Numbered from the stretch's first letter, positions 17,728 to 27,042 are shown. The stretch is 64,000 nucleotides of DNA from Acinetobacter kookii (GCF_900096895.1 NZ_FMYO01000005.1:124001-188000), one strand, 5' to 3'. The notes: generated by a model from the sequence alone, not told the origin. Translations and numbers: made by a program.

Positions 17728-18906
17728 TCAAAATGTAAAAACTTCTTTTGCTTTTTCAATTGTCTTTGAACCTACACCTTGTACTTCTGATAGTTGCTTA
17801 AGCGTTAAGCCTTTATTTTTGACTCTTGCCACTATAATTGCTTTAGCTACATCTCTTTTTACATTAAGTAATGCTTCGATTTCATCCAACGAAACCTCTG
17901 TAATTAATGGTTGCGTTGTTCTATTTTGAGGATCAATATTTAAATACTCTAAAAGGTCTGCAAGCATTAAATAAATATGAAAAATAGCTTTCGTCGCTTC
18001 AAGTTGCGATACTTCTGTATGCACACCTTTACATGTTAATGTGTAATCAGCAGCCATCCAACTCCCTAAATAATCTAAATGCGCTTTAGCCATATCTTTA
18101 TTGCTTTTAGATTCAATAGCGACATCCATAAATCTCCAAATTCGGTTTATATACTGATTTTGCTTAAAAGTACGACCATTAATATTTTCATCTGTAGGAG
18201 GATATAATATATCTGCTAAGCTTTCTAATAAGCGCCTACATGTTGCTAAAGCCTGAGACCATTCTTCTTTAGAATCAGATGAAACTGATCTAAACGCTAA
18301 CATGAGTTGTTCAGCGATCTCAGGATCCAGATCAAGTAATTTGTCATCTACGGCATTTTTTAAGAGATCAAAGCCCGAAGCAACTGTACCTGAAAATTTC
18401 AATCTATTATATAAATCAGTCAAATACTTATGACACTTACCTTTAACATAAGCTAATCTCTCTTGAACATTATTCAAGTACAAGGTTTTATCATTACCAT
18501 GCTTTTTGAGATATGGTAAATGCTCTTCAAGATGATGAATCGATTTATTAAGCCCACCAGTACCAGAATTAGTTTTTTGGAGCAAAAAATTGGTTGTGCA
18601 GAGAAATTTGATATCAATATCAACTTTCGTCAGTGTCTCTAGCAGATCTTTATAAGTTTGATCACTTAGGTTAATACTTTTGCCATGCTGAGCTTCATCC
18701 AAAATCTTCGAAACTAATTCTTTTAAAGGTTCAATATATTTTTCATTACCAAGTTCAATTTCAGCCCAAATATAATAATTTTTTTCTTCTAGCAAGTTCG
18801 AAGCTCTAGAGAGTTTTTGTACAGCAACAGTTATACTTCCTTTCTGTGACTCTAATTCTTTGAGCCCTTCTTCAACAATTCTTAACGCTTCTTCTTTCTT
18901 ATACAT
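17728..18906 (-). CDS. AbiTii-like N-terminus plus helix-hairpin-helix protein, defence candidate
   Basis: The 392-residue product is soluble and mostly helical. Residues 1-60 (EALRIVEEGLKELES... LSRASNLLEEKNYYIWAEIELGNEKYI) resemble the AbiTii domain found at the start of some phage-defence proteins. The middle (CRRLLESLADILYPPTDE... KGVHTEVSQLEATKAIFHIYLMLADLLEYL) looks like a HEPN-type helical domain, without a clear RX4-6H catalytic motif. The C-terminus (LSEVQGVGSKTIEKAKEVF) is a helix-hairpin-helix DNA-binding motif. It is AT-rich and lies beside the duplicated gatB end. A role in defence is inferred. Confidence 0.55.
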   Translation of the reverse strand: MYKKEEALRIVEEGLKELESQKGSITVAVQKLSRASNLLEEKNYYIWAEIELGNEKYIEPLKELVSKILDEAQHGKSINLSDQTYKDLLETLTKVDIDIKFLCTTNFLLQKTNSGTGGLNKSIHHLEEHLPYLKKHGNDKTLYLNNVQERLAYVKGKCHKYLTDLYNRLKFSGTVASGFDLLKNAVDDKLLDLDPEIAEQLMLAFRSVSSDSKEEWSQALATCRRLLESLADILYPPTDENINGRTFKQNQYINRIWRFMDVAIESKSNKDMAKAHLDYLGSWMAADYTLTCKGVHTEVSQLEATKAIFHIYLMLADLLEYLNIDPQNRTTQPLITEVSLDEIEALLNVKRDVAKAIIVARVKNKGLTLKQLSEVQGVGSKTIEKAKEVFTF

Positions 18907-19045
18907 TGCTCAAAAACCTTAATTTTTCAAAAGCTAAACACTCAATAATATAATCTGAAATTAATTTCTTATCTGCATAAAATGCTAATTTTTGAATAGA
19001 AAATTTAACCTTACAATCACCCCAAATATCTCACACCAAAATAAC

Positions 19046-19132
19046 ATGACCATCAAAAAAATATCCTCTATCGCCAAACTCGAAGACCTAGGACGTGTTC
19101 AACTGTCAAAGTCATTTTTTATGCATGACTAA
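19046..19132 (+). pseudogene. N-terminal remnant, possibly of an M15-like peptidase gene
   Basis: ATG at 19046 opens MTIKKISSIAKLEDLGRVQLSKSFFMHD and stops at 19130-19132. The phrase ISSI..LEDLGRV.LSKSFFM matches my memory of the start of a roughly 230-residue Acinetobacter protein of the peptidase M15 / D-Ala-D-Ala carboxypeptidase type. The rest is missing, and the sequence passes straight into a palindromic repeat. It looks like a gene cut off after codon 28. The family is recalled, not verified. Confidence 0.45.
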
Positions 19133-19334
19133 TACCCTCATCCCCCGCCTTCTCCCAGTGGGAGAAGGAGCTTTCATTATCAATTTAATCCCTCTAAATC
19201 TCCCTTTAGAAAAGGGAGACTTTGTCACGTAGTCTATTGGATACGCGGGGTTCCCTCTCCTGAGCAAGTTTTAAAGTACTGCTTTAAAATGAAGCGCAAG
19301 AAAGGAGGAGGGCTAGGGAGAGGATTTTTAAAAA
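19133..19334. repeat. palindrome-rich interspersed repeat (REP/MITE-like)
   Basis: Three perfect hairpins are seen: CCTTCTCCC-AGT-GGGAGAAGG (19148-19168), TCTCCCTTT-AGA-AAAGGGAGA (19199-19219) and TTTTAAAG-TACTG-CTTTAAAA (19269-19289). CCCTCTCCT near 19252 and GGGAGAGG near 19315 add an outer arm pair. C-rich and G-rich strands of this kind are common intergenic repeats in Acinetobacter. It encodes nothing convincing. It begins exactly where the M15-like remnant ends. Confidence 0.6.
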
Positions 19335-19730
19335 TTAATACTCTTCTCTTAAATTTTCTAGTTCAGTCGCACGTTCCGCGGTCGATTCCATGTAGCAACT
19401 GTTGCTATTTACAGTTGCAATCGTCCCGCCATTCGGGTCGGCATAAAAATCGCAATTGGCATCACGATAGCGAATCCAGAGACGCTGAACCTCTTGAAGC
19501 TGTTTTTTACGGTTTGCATTCAGCGAGGCCATCGTCTGTTTATAGGCATTATTTAACCGTGTATCTTGGCGATCTGTTTCGGCTGTAATACAATCCAGCA
19601 TATTTACAGTAACGCCATCTGAACGATCCATACAATTTGAGTATTGCCGACTCAAATCATTGTCCCCTGCGTACAGTGTAGGAGAAAGTATCAACATACT
19701 GAAACCCAATAAAGCAGTGCGTTTGAACAT
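19335..19730 (-). CDS. LprI-like (DUF1311) secreted protein
   Basis: The 131-residue product has a signal peptide (MFKRTALLGFSMLILSPTLYA). A domain follows with YSNCMDRSDGVTVNMLDCITAETDRQDTRLNNAYKQTMASL... LQEVQRLWIRYRDANCDFY... SCYMESTAERATEL, the cysteine and RxWixyRdanC pattern of DUF1311/LprI. Relatives include a lysozyme inhibitor of mycobacteria, so a periplasmic role against host lysozyme is possible but unproven. The start at 19730 follows AGGGG; upstream in-frame ATGs would add residues ahead of the signal peptide. Confidence 0.8.
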   Translation of the reverse strand: MFKRTALLGFSMLILSPTLYAGDNDLSRQYSNCMDRSDGVTVNMLDCITAETDRQDTRLNNAYKQTMASLNANRKKQLQEVQRLWIRYRDANCDFYADPNGGTIATVNSNSCYMESTAERATELENLREEY

Positions 19731-19807
19731 AACAACCCCTATTTTTTCATTTATGTTATTCATAATAAATACCATAATTAAACCCTGCAACGCATGCATT
19801 AAATCAG

Positions 19808-20332
19808 TTATTTCCCTCTTAACTCACCCAACTTATTCCACAAATCCGGTGTCAAGAAAGTGACCACCAGTTTATTTAAATCCACATAGCGCAGCACACC
19901 TTTGAGCTGACTTTCTACTTCAGGATTTTCTAAAATTTCCTCACCGGTAATCTGTCCAAGCTCCTGAAAACTATCGCCCACCGCTTGTACACCCTCCGCC
20001 GCAATGACAGCTTTGGTCTGGCTCGCACATTGATCTACCAATATACGCTGTAAGACCTGAGCTAAATTTTTATCCAGCTGGGTTCTCTGCTCTTCATTCA
20101 CATTACTGAATTTCTTCAATTCCGGATGTGCAGATAACGCAACAAAGGTCCATTGCAATACCGTTGTTTTATCTGCTGCCGTGGTGGATTTCACCAGACA
20201 GTTACTCAGCTGATCCACCGTTGGTCCGGCCATTGCAACTTGTGTTGTTCCCATAACCGCAGTTGCCATCAAAGCAGAACAACCGATTCGAGCAAAGCGA
20301 CGCCCCAAGGGGGTGAAAATAGAGTAAAACAT
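19808..20332 (-). CDS. secreted protein of unknown function
   Basis: The 174-residue product has a long signal peptide (MFYSIFTPLGRRFARIGCSALMATAVMGTTQVAMAG), with the mature chain starting near PTVDQLSNCLVKSTT. A mainly helical body follows, with a second cysteine (LVDQCASQTKAVIAAEG) that may form a disulfide with the first. I recognise no named domain. The start at 20332 has GGAAG eight bases upstream; earlier in-frame ATGs lack a site. It runs in the same direction as the LprI-like gene 77 bp away, so they may be cotranscribed. Confidence 0.65.
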   Translation of the reverse strand: MFYSIFTPLGRRFARIGCSALMATAVMGTTQVAMAGPTVDQLSNCLVKSTTAADKTTVLQWTFVALSAHPELKKFSNVNEEQRTQLDKNLAQVLQRILVDQCASQTKAVIAAEGVQAVGDSFQELGQITGEEILENPEVESQLKGVLRYVDLNKLVVTFLTPDLWNKLGELRGK

Positions 20333-20566
20333 AAAGCAAACTTCCATTTTGAACTGCTGTCTTTTTATCATAAATTGCCGGGTGCAGCCTGTTATGGCTA
20401 TGTAAAATCAAACTTCTTTTTCAGCTTGTCTATCCAGCTGACAATTTGAAGAGTTTCCGGCTTCGACTAAAGAAAGCCACCTCATCCTTAAAAATGACCT
20501 CTGCTTATGCTATGGTAAATGAAAATAAAACTTTATATAAATCATATCTGAACAGAGGGAAAAATC

Positions 20567-21145
20567 ATGGCTAAACAAATATTGATGCTGGTGGGCGACT
20601 ATGCCGAAGACTACGAAACTATGGTGCCATTCCAGTTTTTAACAGGCCTGGGCTATACCGTACATGCAGTCTGTCCGGATAAAAAAGCCGGCGACAGCAT
20701 CGCCACAGCCATTCATGACTTTGAGGGCGAGCAAACCTACAGTGAAAAGCGTGGTCATAACTTTGCCATCAATTATGACTTTGACTCGGTCAATACCGAA
20801 GATTATGTAGGACTGGTCATTCCGGGTGGGCGTGCACCTGAATACCTGCGCATGAATGCACGTGTGGTGGAAATTGTGCGTGAATTTGATGCTGTTCAAA
20901 AACCGATTGCAGCCGTATGTCACGGTGCACAGCTTTTAGCAGCTGCCGATGTACTTCAAGGTAAAACCTGTTCTGCTTACCCTGCATGTGCAGCGGAAGT
21001 GAAACTTGCAGGTGGTTTATATGCAGATATTGCCGTGACTGAAGCAGTCACCGACGGACATCTGGTGACTGCGCCGGCTTGGCCTGCGCACCCTGCCTGG
21101 ATGGCGCAATTTGTGAAAGCCTTGGGTGCAACGATTCAGCTGTAA
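20567..21145 (+). CDS. DJ-1/PfpI-family protein
   Basis: This 192-residue cytoplasmic protein of the glutamine-amidotransferase-like fold has the nucleophile elbow [10 protein letters not shown] with Cys118-His119, an early Glu (DYAEDYE, residue 15) and [12 protein letters not shown]. The PfpI/YhbO branch includes proteases, glyoxalase III and deglycase-type stress proteins. The substrate cannot be told from sequence. The start follows AGAGGGA. It is a single gene. Confidence 0.88.
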   Translation: MAKQILMLVGDYAEDYETMVPFQFLTGLGYTVHAVCPDKKAGDSIATAIHDFEGEQTYSEKRGHNFAINYDFDSVNTEDYVGLVIPGGRAPEYLRMNARVVEIVREFDAVQKPIAAVCHGAQLLAAADVLQGKTCSAYPACAAEVKLAGGLYADIAVTEAVTDGHLVTAPAWPAHPAWMAQFVKALGATIQL

Positions 21146-21237
21146 TGCTGCCGCGTTAGGATTTGAAAATTTCAACATTCACGTTCCATCGCATGATGAT
21201 GGAACGTGGCACTGATGAAGATGAGCAAAATAGCTTT

Positions 21238-22233
21238 TTACTTCATCTGCCTAAGCATATTTTTCGCCCCACTGTGATTATAATTCACGGCTAAATTTTG
21301 CAAGACCCGCCTTGCTTGAGCTTTAGAATTAGAAAAGCGGTTGCTATAACTTGGCACACTGGTTAAACAGCGCGCCACCAGCATCCCCGATTCAGTATAG
21401 ACCCGGGTTCCCTCCGTTCCCTGCAATTTGCCATAATTATAGGCCCGCTGTGCATTATTACAGGCAGCCACCTGATTTTTACCGCTATTTAAATCACGGC
21501 GTGCAGCGACGTAAAATTTCACCTGCTGCTGTTGCGGACTTTCCACCACTTTTAGCGGCTGTTTTTCAGGTAACTCTGCTGCAGGCTTGGTTTCTTTTTT
21601 CAGTTCCGTTTCTTTTTTAGCTTCAGCCTCTTGTTGAGGCACAGACTTGTTCAGCGCTTTTTTATTGCCCTGATCATTGGAACTGTTTTTTTTATCTGCA
21701 ACATTTGTAGTCACACGGATATTTTTATAAAACTTTTTGGCTTCATCCGCAGACATCAGCCTGGTCTGCAAACTGACGACACGCGTATCACGCCCATCAT
21801 TGAGTTTACGTTCAGCCACCGGCTCAATAGACGCAATCCAGCTTTGCCCATTATTTTGTACGCACTTGTAGGCACCTATGCCTTGTTTGACATTGCCAGA
21901 TGCAGATAAACGCTTTTTATCCGATGCATCCTTCACCAGAGTCATGGAGCTCTTATAGAGCAGCGTGAATTTGCCCTGCTTGGCAGAACAGTAATTGTTT
22001 AAATATTTTCTTGGATATAAAGATTGCGGCTCTTTGTCATTCTGTTTTGCTCCCCATGAATAGACATATTCTTTGGCATGTCCATTCGATTGGTTAATAT
22101 TTTTTTGAACGATCATTTCCTGTGCTGAAGCATAATTTTTAGCGGAATCATCTGAGCTCAAAGCATTAAAACTGGTACAGCCATGTAAAGTGATGCCCAC
22201 TCCGCCAATCAAGATGAATGTTTTGAAATTCAC
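21238..22233 (-). CDS. lipoprotein of unknown function
   Basis: The 331-residue product begins at GTG (22231-22233). Its lipoprotein signal peptide ends ITLHGC, so Cys19 should carry the lipid anchor. Residues 50-170 form a folded domain (YVYSWGAKQNDKEPQSLYPRKYLNNYCSAKQGKF...). A Lys/Glu/Gln-rich linker follows (QQEAEAKKETELKKETKPAAELPEKQP), then a C-terminal domain (VAACNNAQRAYNYGKLQGTEG...). The linker could reach through the cell wall. I recognise no family beyond Acinetobacter-specific lipoproteins. Confidence 0.7.
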   Translation of the reverse strand: MNFKTFILIGGVGITLHGCTSFNALSSDDSAKNYASAQEMIVQKNINQSNGHAKEYVYSWGAKQNDKEPQSLYPRKYLNNYCSAKQGKFTLLYKSSMTLVKDASDKKRLSASGNVKQGIGAYKCVQNNGQSWIASIEPVAERKLNDGRDTRVVSLQTRLMSADEAKKFYKNIRVTTNVADKKNSSNDQGNKKALNKSVPQQEAEAKKETELKKETKPAAELPEKQPLKVVESPQQQQVKFYVAARRDLNSGKNQVAACNNAQRAYNYGKLQGTEGTRVYTESGMLVARCLTSVPSYSNRFSNSKAQARRVLQNLAVNYNHSGAKNMLRQMK

Positions 22234-22559
22234 GTATTAATGCTCACTGATGCTGTCATTAAGAAAATATATGAAAATCCGGGAAATCACAAATACACTA
22301 CCTTGATTTTATTATTAATTCCCACTGATTTACAGGATACATTTTTATCTGAAAAAGCAAAATAACTGCCAATCTTTTAAAAGTTTCAGCACTGAAATCT
22401 GAAGGAGATAACACTTTTTAGCCAATTTGAAACTTTGTATGATTGGTGAAGCTTTAGTTATCCCTGATGCTATTCGGCAATTTCCATCATGACCTGATGT
22501 AAATTTAATCTTTTATATAAATAGCCAGCTGGCGTACTCAAAAGCAAAAATGAAATGGG
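22234..22559. other. intergenic stretch without recognised content
   Basis: About 325 bases between two minus-strand genes, presumably holding the promoter of the lipoprotein gene. I see no coding frame or clear terminator. Confidence 0.4.
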
Positions 22560-23630
22560 TTATTTCACCACGGCTTCAATTAAATCAAGATCCCAGGCAC
22601 CACCGGCAAAACCTTTACACATGCCAGACCAGCGATCTACAGTTTGAACGAAAGCTTGTCCCTGCCAAATCCATTCGCTCATCTTCCAGCAATCACCAAT
22701 ACCACGACCCTTTTGTGCACTGCTGATTTCGCCTGCTGCAAAACCCGATGCAGATTCGGTCACAAAGCTGGCTTTGCCTGTTAAAGATTGATTCATTACC
22801 CAAGCCCCATAGCCTTCATTGTAGGCTCCGCGCCAGCATAGGGTGGTAGCTATAACTTTGTTATTGGTAAGCTTATAGAGTTCAATCGCTTGTGGTTTGG
22901 CACCCTCTCCATCATAAATGCCTTCACAAAATTCAGCTACATCTGACTGTGTCGGCCGGGCAGCCATGAGTAACTTATGCAGGTTTTGGTACTGTCTGCT
23001 ATTGGGCTGTAGTGTTAAATAAGGTTTTGCTGCGGTTTTTACTTTATTGACCACTAATTTGGGCTGTGCTGCCAATACTTTCGACTCATCTGCAGTTCCG
23101 GGGTTGACCAAAGCACCTACCGTACCCATACGTTGTTGAAAATCATCCATTTTCAATAATGAAGCCGTCATGCCTGCATCAGAAACCTGCCAGGTGTAAT
23201 AGGCATTTTTAAATACGATGTTCGCTTTTTTCCGGGTCTGTTGTAACAGTGCATTGAGCTGTTTTCTATTTAGCGCTCCTGTGAGCAGTTGCTCTGAAAT
23301 GTTAATCCTGACTCGGCCATAATCCTGATTATTGATAAAAAAGTTTAAATTATTCAGTTTCTTGTTATCTAAGGCTTGATCAAAACTGGATAAGGCAAAT
23401 GTCCCTTGTACGGTTTGTTTTGCTCCAGCTTTACGGGTCAACAAGATTGTGGCGGGCATGCTTTGCAGATAATCATCCTGATAGCCTGCTGCCCGACAGG
23501 TGCCGGTATTACTGCAATACACTTCCCAATCCTGATGAGAAAAAGACATGCCTTGAATTTCTTTGGCAAATGTTAGAGGACTGGTCACGGCCAGACAGCA
23601 AAGCGAAGTCCACGCATAAAACCTTTTCAT
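22560..23630 (-). CDS. DUF1176 domain-containing secreted protein
   Basis: The 356-residue product has a signal peptide ending ...SPLTFAKEIQG. A DUF1176 body follows, recognisable from WEVYCSNTGTCRAAGYQDD, the ILLTRKAG segment, and the C-terminal CWRGAYNEGYGAWVMN... GIGDCWKMSEWIWQGQAF. The family is periplasmic and of unknown function, with paired cysteines. The ATG follows AAGGGG. It reads away from the sbmA terminator. Confidence 0.82.
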   Translation of the reverse strand: MKRFYAWTSLCCLAVTSPLTFAKEIQGMSFSHQDWEVYCSNTGTCRAAGYQDDYLQSMPATILLTRKAGAKQTVQGTFALSSFDQALDNKKLNNLNFFINNQDYGRVRINISEQLLTGALNRKQLNALLQQTRKKANIVFKNAYYTWQVSDAGMTASLLKMDDFQQRMGTVGALVNPGTADESKVLAAQPKLVVNKVKTAAKPYLTLQPNSRQYQNLHKLLMAARPTQSDVAEFCEGIYDGEGAKPQAIELYKLTNNKVIATTLCWRGAYNEGYGAWVMNQSLTGKASFVTESASGFAAGEISSAQKGRGIGDCWKMSEWIWQGQAFVQTVDRWSGMCKGFAGGAWDLDLIEAVVK

Positions 23631-23701
23631 TTTTTTCTGCCCCTTCCCTTTTTAATTACTATACTTCAGCATTTTCATGATTGTGAAATATAAAGCGTTA
23701 T

Positions 23702-23726
23702 AAAAAACCCGCATCATGCGGGTTCT
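23702..23726 (-). terminator. intrinsic terminator of sbmA
   Basis: AACCCGCAT / ATGCGGGTT hairpin. Read on the minus strand it is followed by a T-run. Confidence 0.8.
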
Positions 23727-23747
23727 GTTGCTCAATTTGATTCTTCA

Positions 23748-24944
23748 TTATTTATGCAAAGTTGATTCAAATGCCCTTAAACGCTTATAAATTGAAAGCA
23801 ATTCGATAATGGTCGGCCAAGATTCGATTAAATACTGGAATGACTCGCGTACCTTGCCAAAGACATTGGCAATCTGCATCATAAGGCCTAAGGTAATCGC
23901 CCCTGCGGCAATACTGGGAAACAGCACAAACAGGCCATACAGATTGTCCAGTTGCATGTACCAGATGCGCACCATGTTGAAATAGGCATAATGAAAATAC
24001 AGGCGGAAATAATTAAAACGCACGCGGCTGAACAGTTCTTTTAGGGTCAGTGGATCGGCACGATCGGCATAGTCTTCACCGTAAACCAGTTCTTTCCGGT
24101 AGGCAGCTTCAACCTTCTGGTTGTTAAATTCCAGACCCGGCAATTTATACCCGACGACCATCAACACCACGGTACCCAGCACTGCCCAGCTAATGGCAGC
24201 CCAAACCAGCGCATATGGAATTTCACCAATCACCGGCAGCTGTTTGACGTGCGATGACAACTGTAATAACACCGGTAAAAATGCCATGAGCGTCATTAAG
24301 GCTTGAATGAAACTCACCCCCAAACTCTCGGTAGTTTTGGCAAAACGCATGGTATCTTCCTGAATACGCTGCGAAGCCCCTTCAATATGACGTAACTGTT
24401 CCCAATGCGCAGTGTAATAGTCATTCATGGCCGTACGCCAACGGAATACATAATGGCTGACAAAGAACAGGTTAAACACGGCAATGGTCACATAGACCAT
24501 CGCGACATAGAGGAAGGTCAAGGTCTCACTGTAGAGTAAATTGACATTGCCACCGCCACTGCTCAGCATTTTCTGAATCAGGTCATAAAATGGGCTGTAC
24601 CAGGCATTCACCACCACATTCACCTGTACGGCAAACCAGATGTTAAACAGAATAAAAGCCGAGCCCCAGACCGACCAGCCCTGCCATGGATTGCTGGATT
24701 TTAAGCGCCAGAACAGGGCAAAAATAACGGTTGAAACCATGAACCACAGATAGAACCATAAAAATGAAGGTGACCAAAAGCGGCTTACCCCTATCGGTAA
24801 TTCTGCTGTTGCATAACCCGGTGCAAAGCCTAAAAATGTTCCCCAGCCACTTCCGCCGGAATACCATAGTGCAATATTGATGACAAACCAGAGTACCAAC
24901 GATGAAAAGAACCACTTCGGGTCAGGAAAAAAAGATTTAAACAT
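23748..24944 (-). CDS. sbmA: SbmA/BacA-like peptide transporter
   Basis: This 398-residue inner membrane protein has about seven or eight hydrophobic segments (E. coli SbmA is 406). Family landmarks include [67 protein letters not shown] and the C-terminal [20 protein letters not shown]. SbmA imports proline-rich antimicrobial peptides, microcins and bleomycin using the proton gradient; it lacks an ABC ATPase domain, as expected. It is a single gene with its own terminator. Confidence 0.92.
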   Translation of the reverse strand: MFKSFFPDPKWFFSSLVLWFVINIALWYSGGSGWGTFLGFAPGYATAELPIGVSRFWSPSFLWFYLWFMVSTVIFALFWRLKSSNPWQGWSVWGSAFILFNIWFAVQVNVVVNAWYSPFYDLIQKMLSSGGGNVNLLYSETLTFLYVAMVYVTIAVFNLFFVSHYVFRWRTAMNDYYTAHWEQLRHIEGASQRIQEDTMRFAKTTESLGVSFIQALMTLMAFLPVLLQLSSHVKQLPVIGEIPYALVWAAISWAVLGTVVLMVVGYKLPGLEFNNQKVEAAYRKELVYGEDYADRADPLTLKELFSRVRFNYFRLYFHYAYFNMVRIWYMQLDNLYGLFVLFPSIAAGAITLGLMMQIANVFGKVRESFQYLIESWPTIIELLSIYKRLRAFESTLHK

Positions 24945-25458
24945 TCGCTCAAGCTATTCCTTTATTTTTAGTTTCAAACTTGCCAATCAACCACCCGGCC
25001 CATTTAAGACGGATGGGTGAAGCGGCTATTATTCTCGTCTTTTCATCTTTGTAGCAACTTATACACTGTTTGTGAAATGTTTTTTCAGATGAAATCAATG
25101 TCTTTGGCTGATACCTTAATCAGGAAATGGTAGGGTTCATTCGCCCTGTGATGATGTCTTAATCATTCAGTTCAGCTTAAAATCTGCGACATCCTACATT
25201 CAACACAGCACTGATGACTTTTTGCCACATTTTGACTCAGCTTAGAGGGGCTAAATTAAAATTTTCTTAAAAATAATCCAGCTATTAAATCCCTAAAAAT
25301 TTTATGGAAATGTTCAAAAATGGAAGATAAATCAAAATATAAACTTTAATCCCTTCTCATTTACTTCTTCAGTATGTCGACTGCATAATGATTTTTATCC
25401 GTTTGTTTTTGATTTAACTCGCAAAACTGATAAAATTGGTTAAATATTTACCAATTTA
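24945..25458. other. intergenic stretch, AT-rich in its second half
   Basis: Over 500 bases between the divergent sbmA and the 64-residue gene. No coding frame or RNA seen. It should contain the sbmA promoter, which I could not place with confidence. Confidence 0.4.
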
Positions 25459-25467
25459 TGGTATAAT
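25459..25467 (+). promoter_or_regulatory. extended -10 promoter element
   Basis: TGGTATAAT is a perfect extended -10 (TGnTATAAT) 33 bp before the start codon of the small gene. No good -35 is seen, as is usual for extended -10 promoters. Confidence 0.5.
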
Positions 25468-25499
25468 TAATTTAATTTCTAATAAACAGGGGAAGTGAA

Positions 25500-25694
25500 A
25501 TGGAAAAATTAATCATCGAATTATTAAAACCCGTAACCTTGGAAAAAGAAAACTGCAATCCGCTGGTTTTTGAACAAGGCACTATTTTAAAAGTCGTTAT
25601 GCAAACACCGACCAGTCTGCTGGTATCAGACGATTCAAATTTTAACTTTACTGTTTCTTTGCGAGATGAAAATACAGTCTGGCGTGAGCTATAA
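25500..25694 (+). CDS. small protein of unknown function (64 aa)
   Basis: The ATG is preceded by AGGGGAAG and by an extended -10 promoter, so expression is likely. The product (MEKLIIELLKPVTLEKENCNPLVFEQGTILKVVMQTPTSLLVSDDSNFNFTVSLRDENTVWREL) looks like a small beta-rich cytoplasmic domain with no signal peptide. I recognise no family. A perfect 13-bp inverted repeat lies 47 bp downstream. Confidence 0.65.
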   Translation: MEKLIIELLKPVTLEKENCNPLVFEQGTILKVVMQTPTSLLVSDDSNFNFTVSLRDENTVWREL

Positions 25695-25741
25695 ATTTCA
25701 TTGGATTTTTATATTGATTTAGAAAATTTGGCTACGGAATC

Positions 25742-25780
25742 CTCGAACTTGAGTATAACTCCCCTAAACTCAAGTTCGAG
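25742..25780. repeat. perfect 13-bp inverted repeat
   Basis: CTCGAACTTGAGT (25742-25754) and ACTCAAGTTCGAG (25768-25780), separated by 13 bases. There is no T-run on either side, so it is not a standard terminator. It could be an RNA hairpin, a protein-binding site or a mobile-element end. Confidence 0.55.
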
Positions 25781-25969
25781 AATTTCGATGTGCCATAAAC
25801 AACAATAAAATTTGGCTGAACAGCACCCCTGCTGATCAAAACCATAGAAAAGAGATACATACTTTATCTGTTGTGAACGTTAAAAGTTCCCTCTATCTCC
25901 AGCCCATCCAGTATATAAGCTCACCCAAACCCAGCAGCTTTAAGCCGAATATGGTTTAGATCAGCTTGT

Positions 25970-26773
25970 TCAATACTTAAGCGTTCCCATAAAACTCAGC
26001 GCAGAAAACAGCCAGATAAACAAAACAAAACTGCGTCCCTGATTAAAATGATTCAGATCGGTACCATGCAGAATGTTATGCCGAGTCATGCTCACGGTTG
26101 AACTGCTATCCTTTTTATAAGCGGCAAGTTCAGCAAAGTACGGATTCATTTCAGTCGCAATTTTAGATTTGTGCCACAAGCTTTTTATTTCATTGCCCTT
26201 TAAGCCTGGAACAATTTTATAAAGATCCACAAACCTGGTTGCATTTTGTTTTAAAAAACCCGCCTCAATTAGGACATCGGTCAAGATGCCTTCTAGTTGT
26301 GCATAAACATTTGGAATGCAACCACTATAGAAGCCGAGTTTGTACATTTTAAAACTTTCAAGCAACACAAGACGGCGCTTCGCTTTGATATTTTCATCAA
26401 TATCTAAAGCGTCAAAAGCTTTAAGCATTTGGGTTTGGAAATGTTCGCTGTTAATAATGTCAAGTAAATTAAATTGTTCTAAATCTTCAAACTGGTGAAT
26501 AGCAGGCCAAAAGTGCATCAGGTTTAAAGCATCATTGGCCACTTTCGCCCCAATCGGTTGATCAAGTTCATCTGCCAAGATTTGGAAGTAAGCATCTTGC
26601 TCTGCAAAGCCCAATAGGGTGTTGATTAAAAGTGCATGCTCATCTGCCGAGATCTCTTCCAGATACTGTTCGGCTTCTTTCAAGATTTGATTGCCCATTT
26701 GCACTTTATTCTGCTGATTTTGCTGAATACACGTTACAGGTGGGTCGTAATCAAAATCATCCTGGTCAATCAT
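25970..26773 (-). CDS. HEPN-like protein of unknown function (267 aa)
   Basis: The product is soluble, acidic at the N-terminus and helical. The second half has the pattern FKMYKLGFYSGCIPNVYAQLEGILTDVLIEAGFL, common in HEPN-type proteins with an Ape-like helical bundle, followed by SMTRHNILHGTDLNHFN. That segment contains RHNILH, fitting the RX4H motif of HEPN ribonucleases. A hydrophobic C-terminal stretch (SFVLFIWLFSALSFMG) follows. HEPN proteins often act in toxin or phage-defence systems, but this one has no evident partner gene. Confidence 0.5.
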   Translation of the reverse strand: MIDQDDFDYDPPVTCIQQNQQNKVQMGNQILKEAEQYLEEISADEHALLINTLLGFAEQDAYFQILADELDQPIGAKVANDALNLMHFWPAIHQFEDLEQFNLLDIINSEHFQTQMLKAFDALDIDENIKAKRRLVLLESFKMYKLGFYSGCIPNVYAQLEGILTDVLIEAGFLKQNATRFVDLYKIVPGLKGNEIKSLWHKSKIATEMNPYFAELAAYKKDSSSTVSMTRHNILHGTDLNHFNQGRSFVLFIWLFSALSFMGTLKY

Positions 26774-27042
26774 GGTCTTTACTCTTGGCAGATTGCTTTA
26801 AGTGCCCATTATCACAGGTATTCAATACAGCAGATAGCGCTATAAAATAAATACTGACCTTGATGGAACCGCAATCGAGATTCAATCAAGGTCATAGACG
26901 CTCAAGAACAGTGTGCCTGATTTAGAGATTCCCAATATGCAGATGGAGCATGTTTTGATGGCATCTGAACAATCTTAAATTTTTCGGCCGCTCTCCCCCC
27001 TTCAACCCTGGCCTGACTGAAGTATCTTTAAAGCTCAAACCA

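Noticed and set aside
19133..19334. Insertion sequence
   Set aside because: No transposase frame or clear target-site duplication; best described as a palindromic intergenic repeat.
19289..19588. 99-residue plus-strand frame across the repeat and LprI-like gene
   Set aside because: Begins inside the palindromic repeat and runs antisense to a gene with signal peptide and family motifs.
21180..21208. Terminator after the PfpI-family gene
   Set aside because: CACGTTCCATC / GATGGAACGTG forms a good hairpin, but neither strand has a T-run after it, so its role is uncertain.
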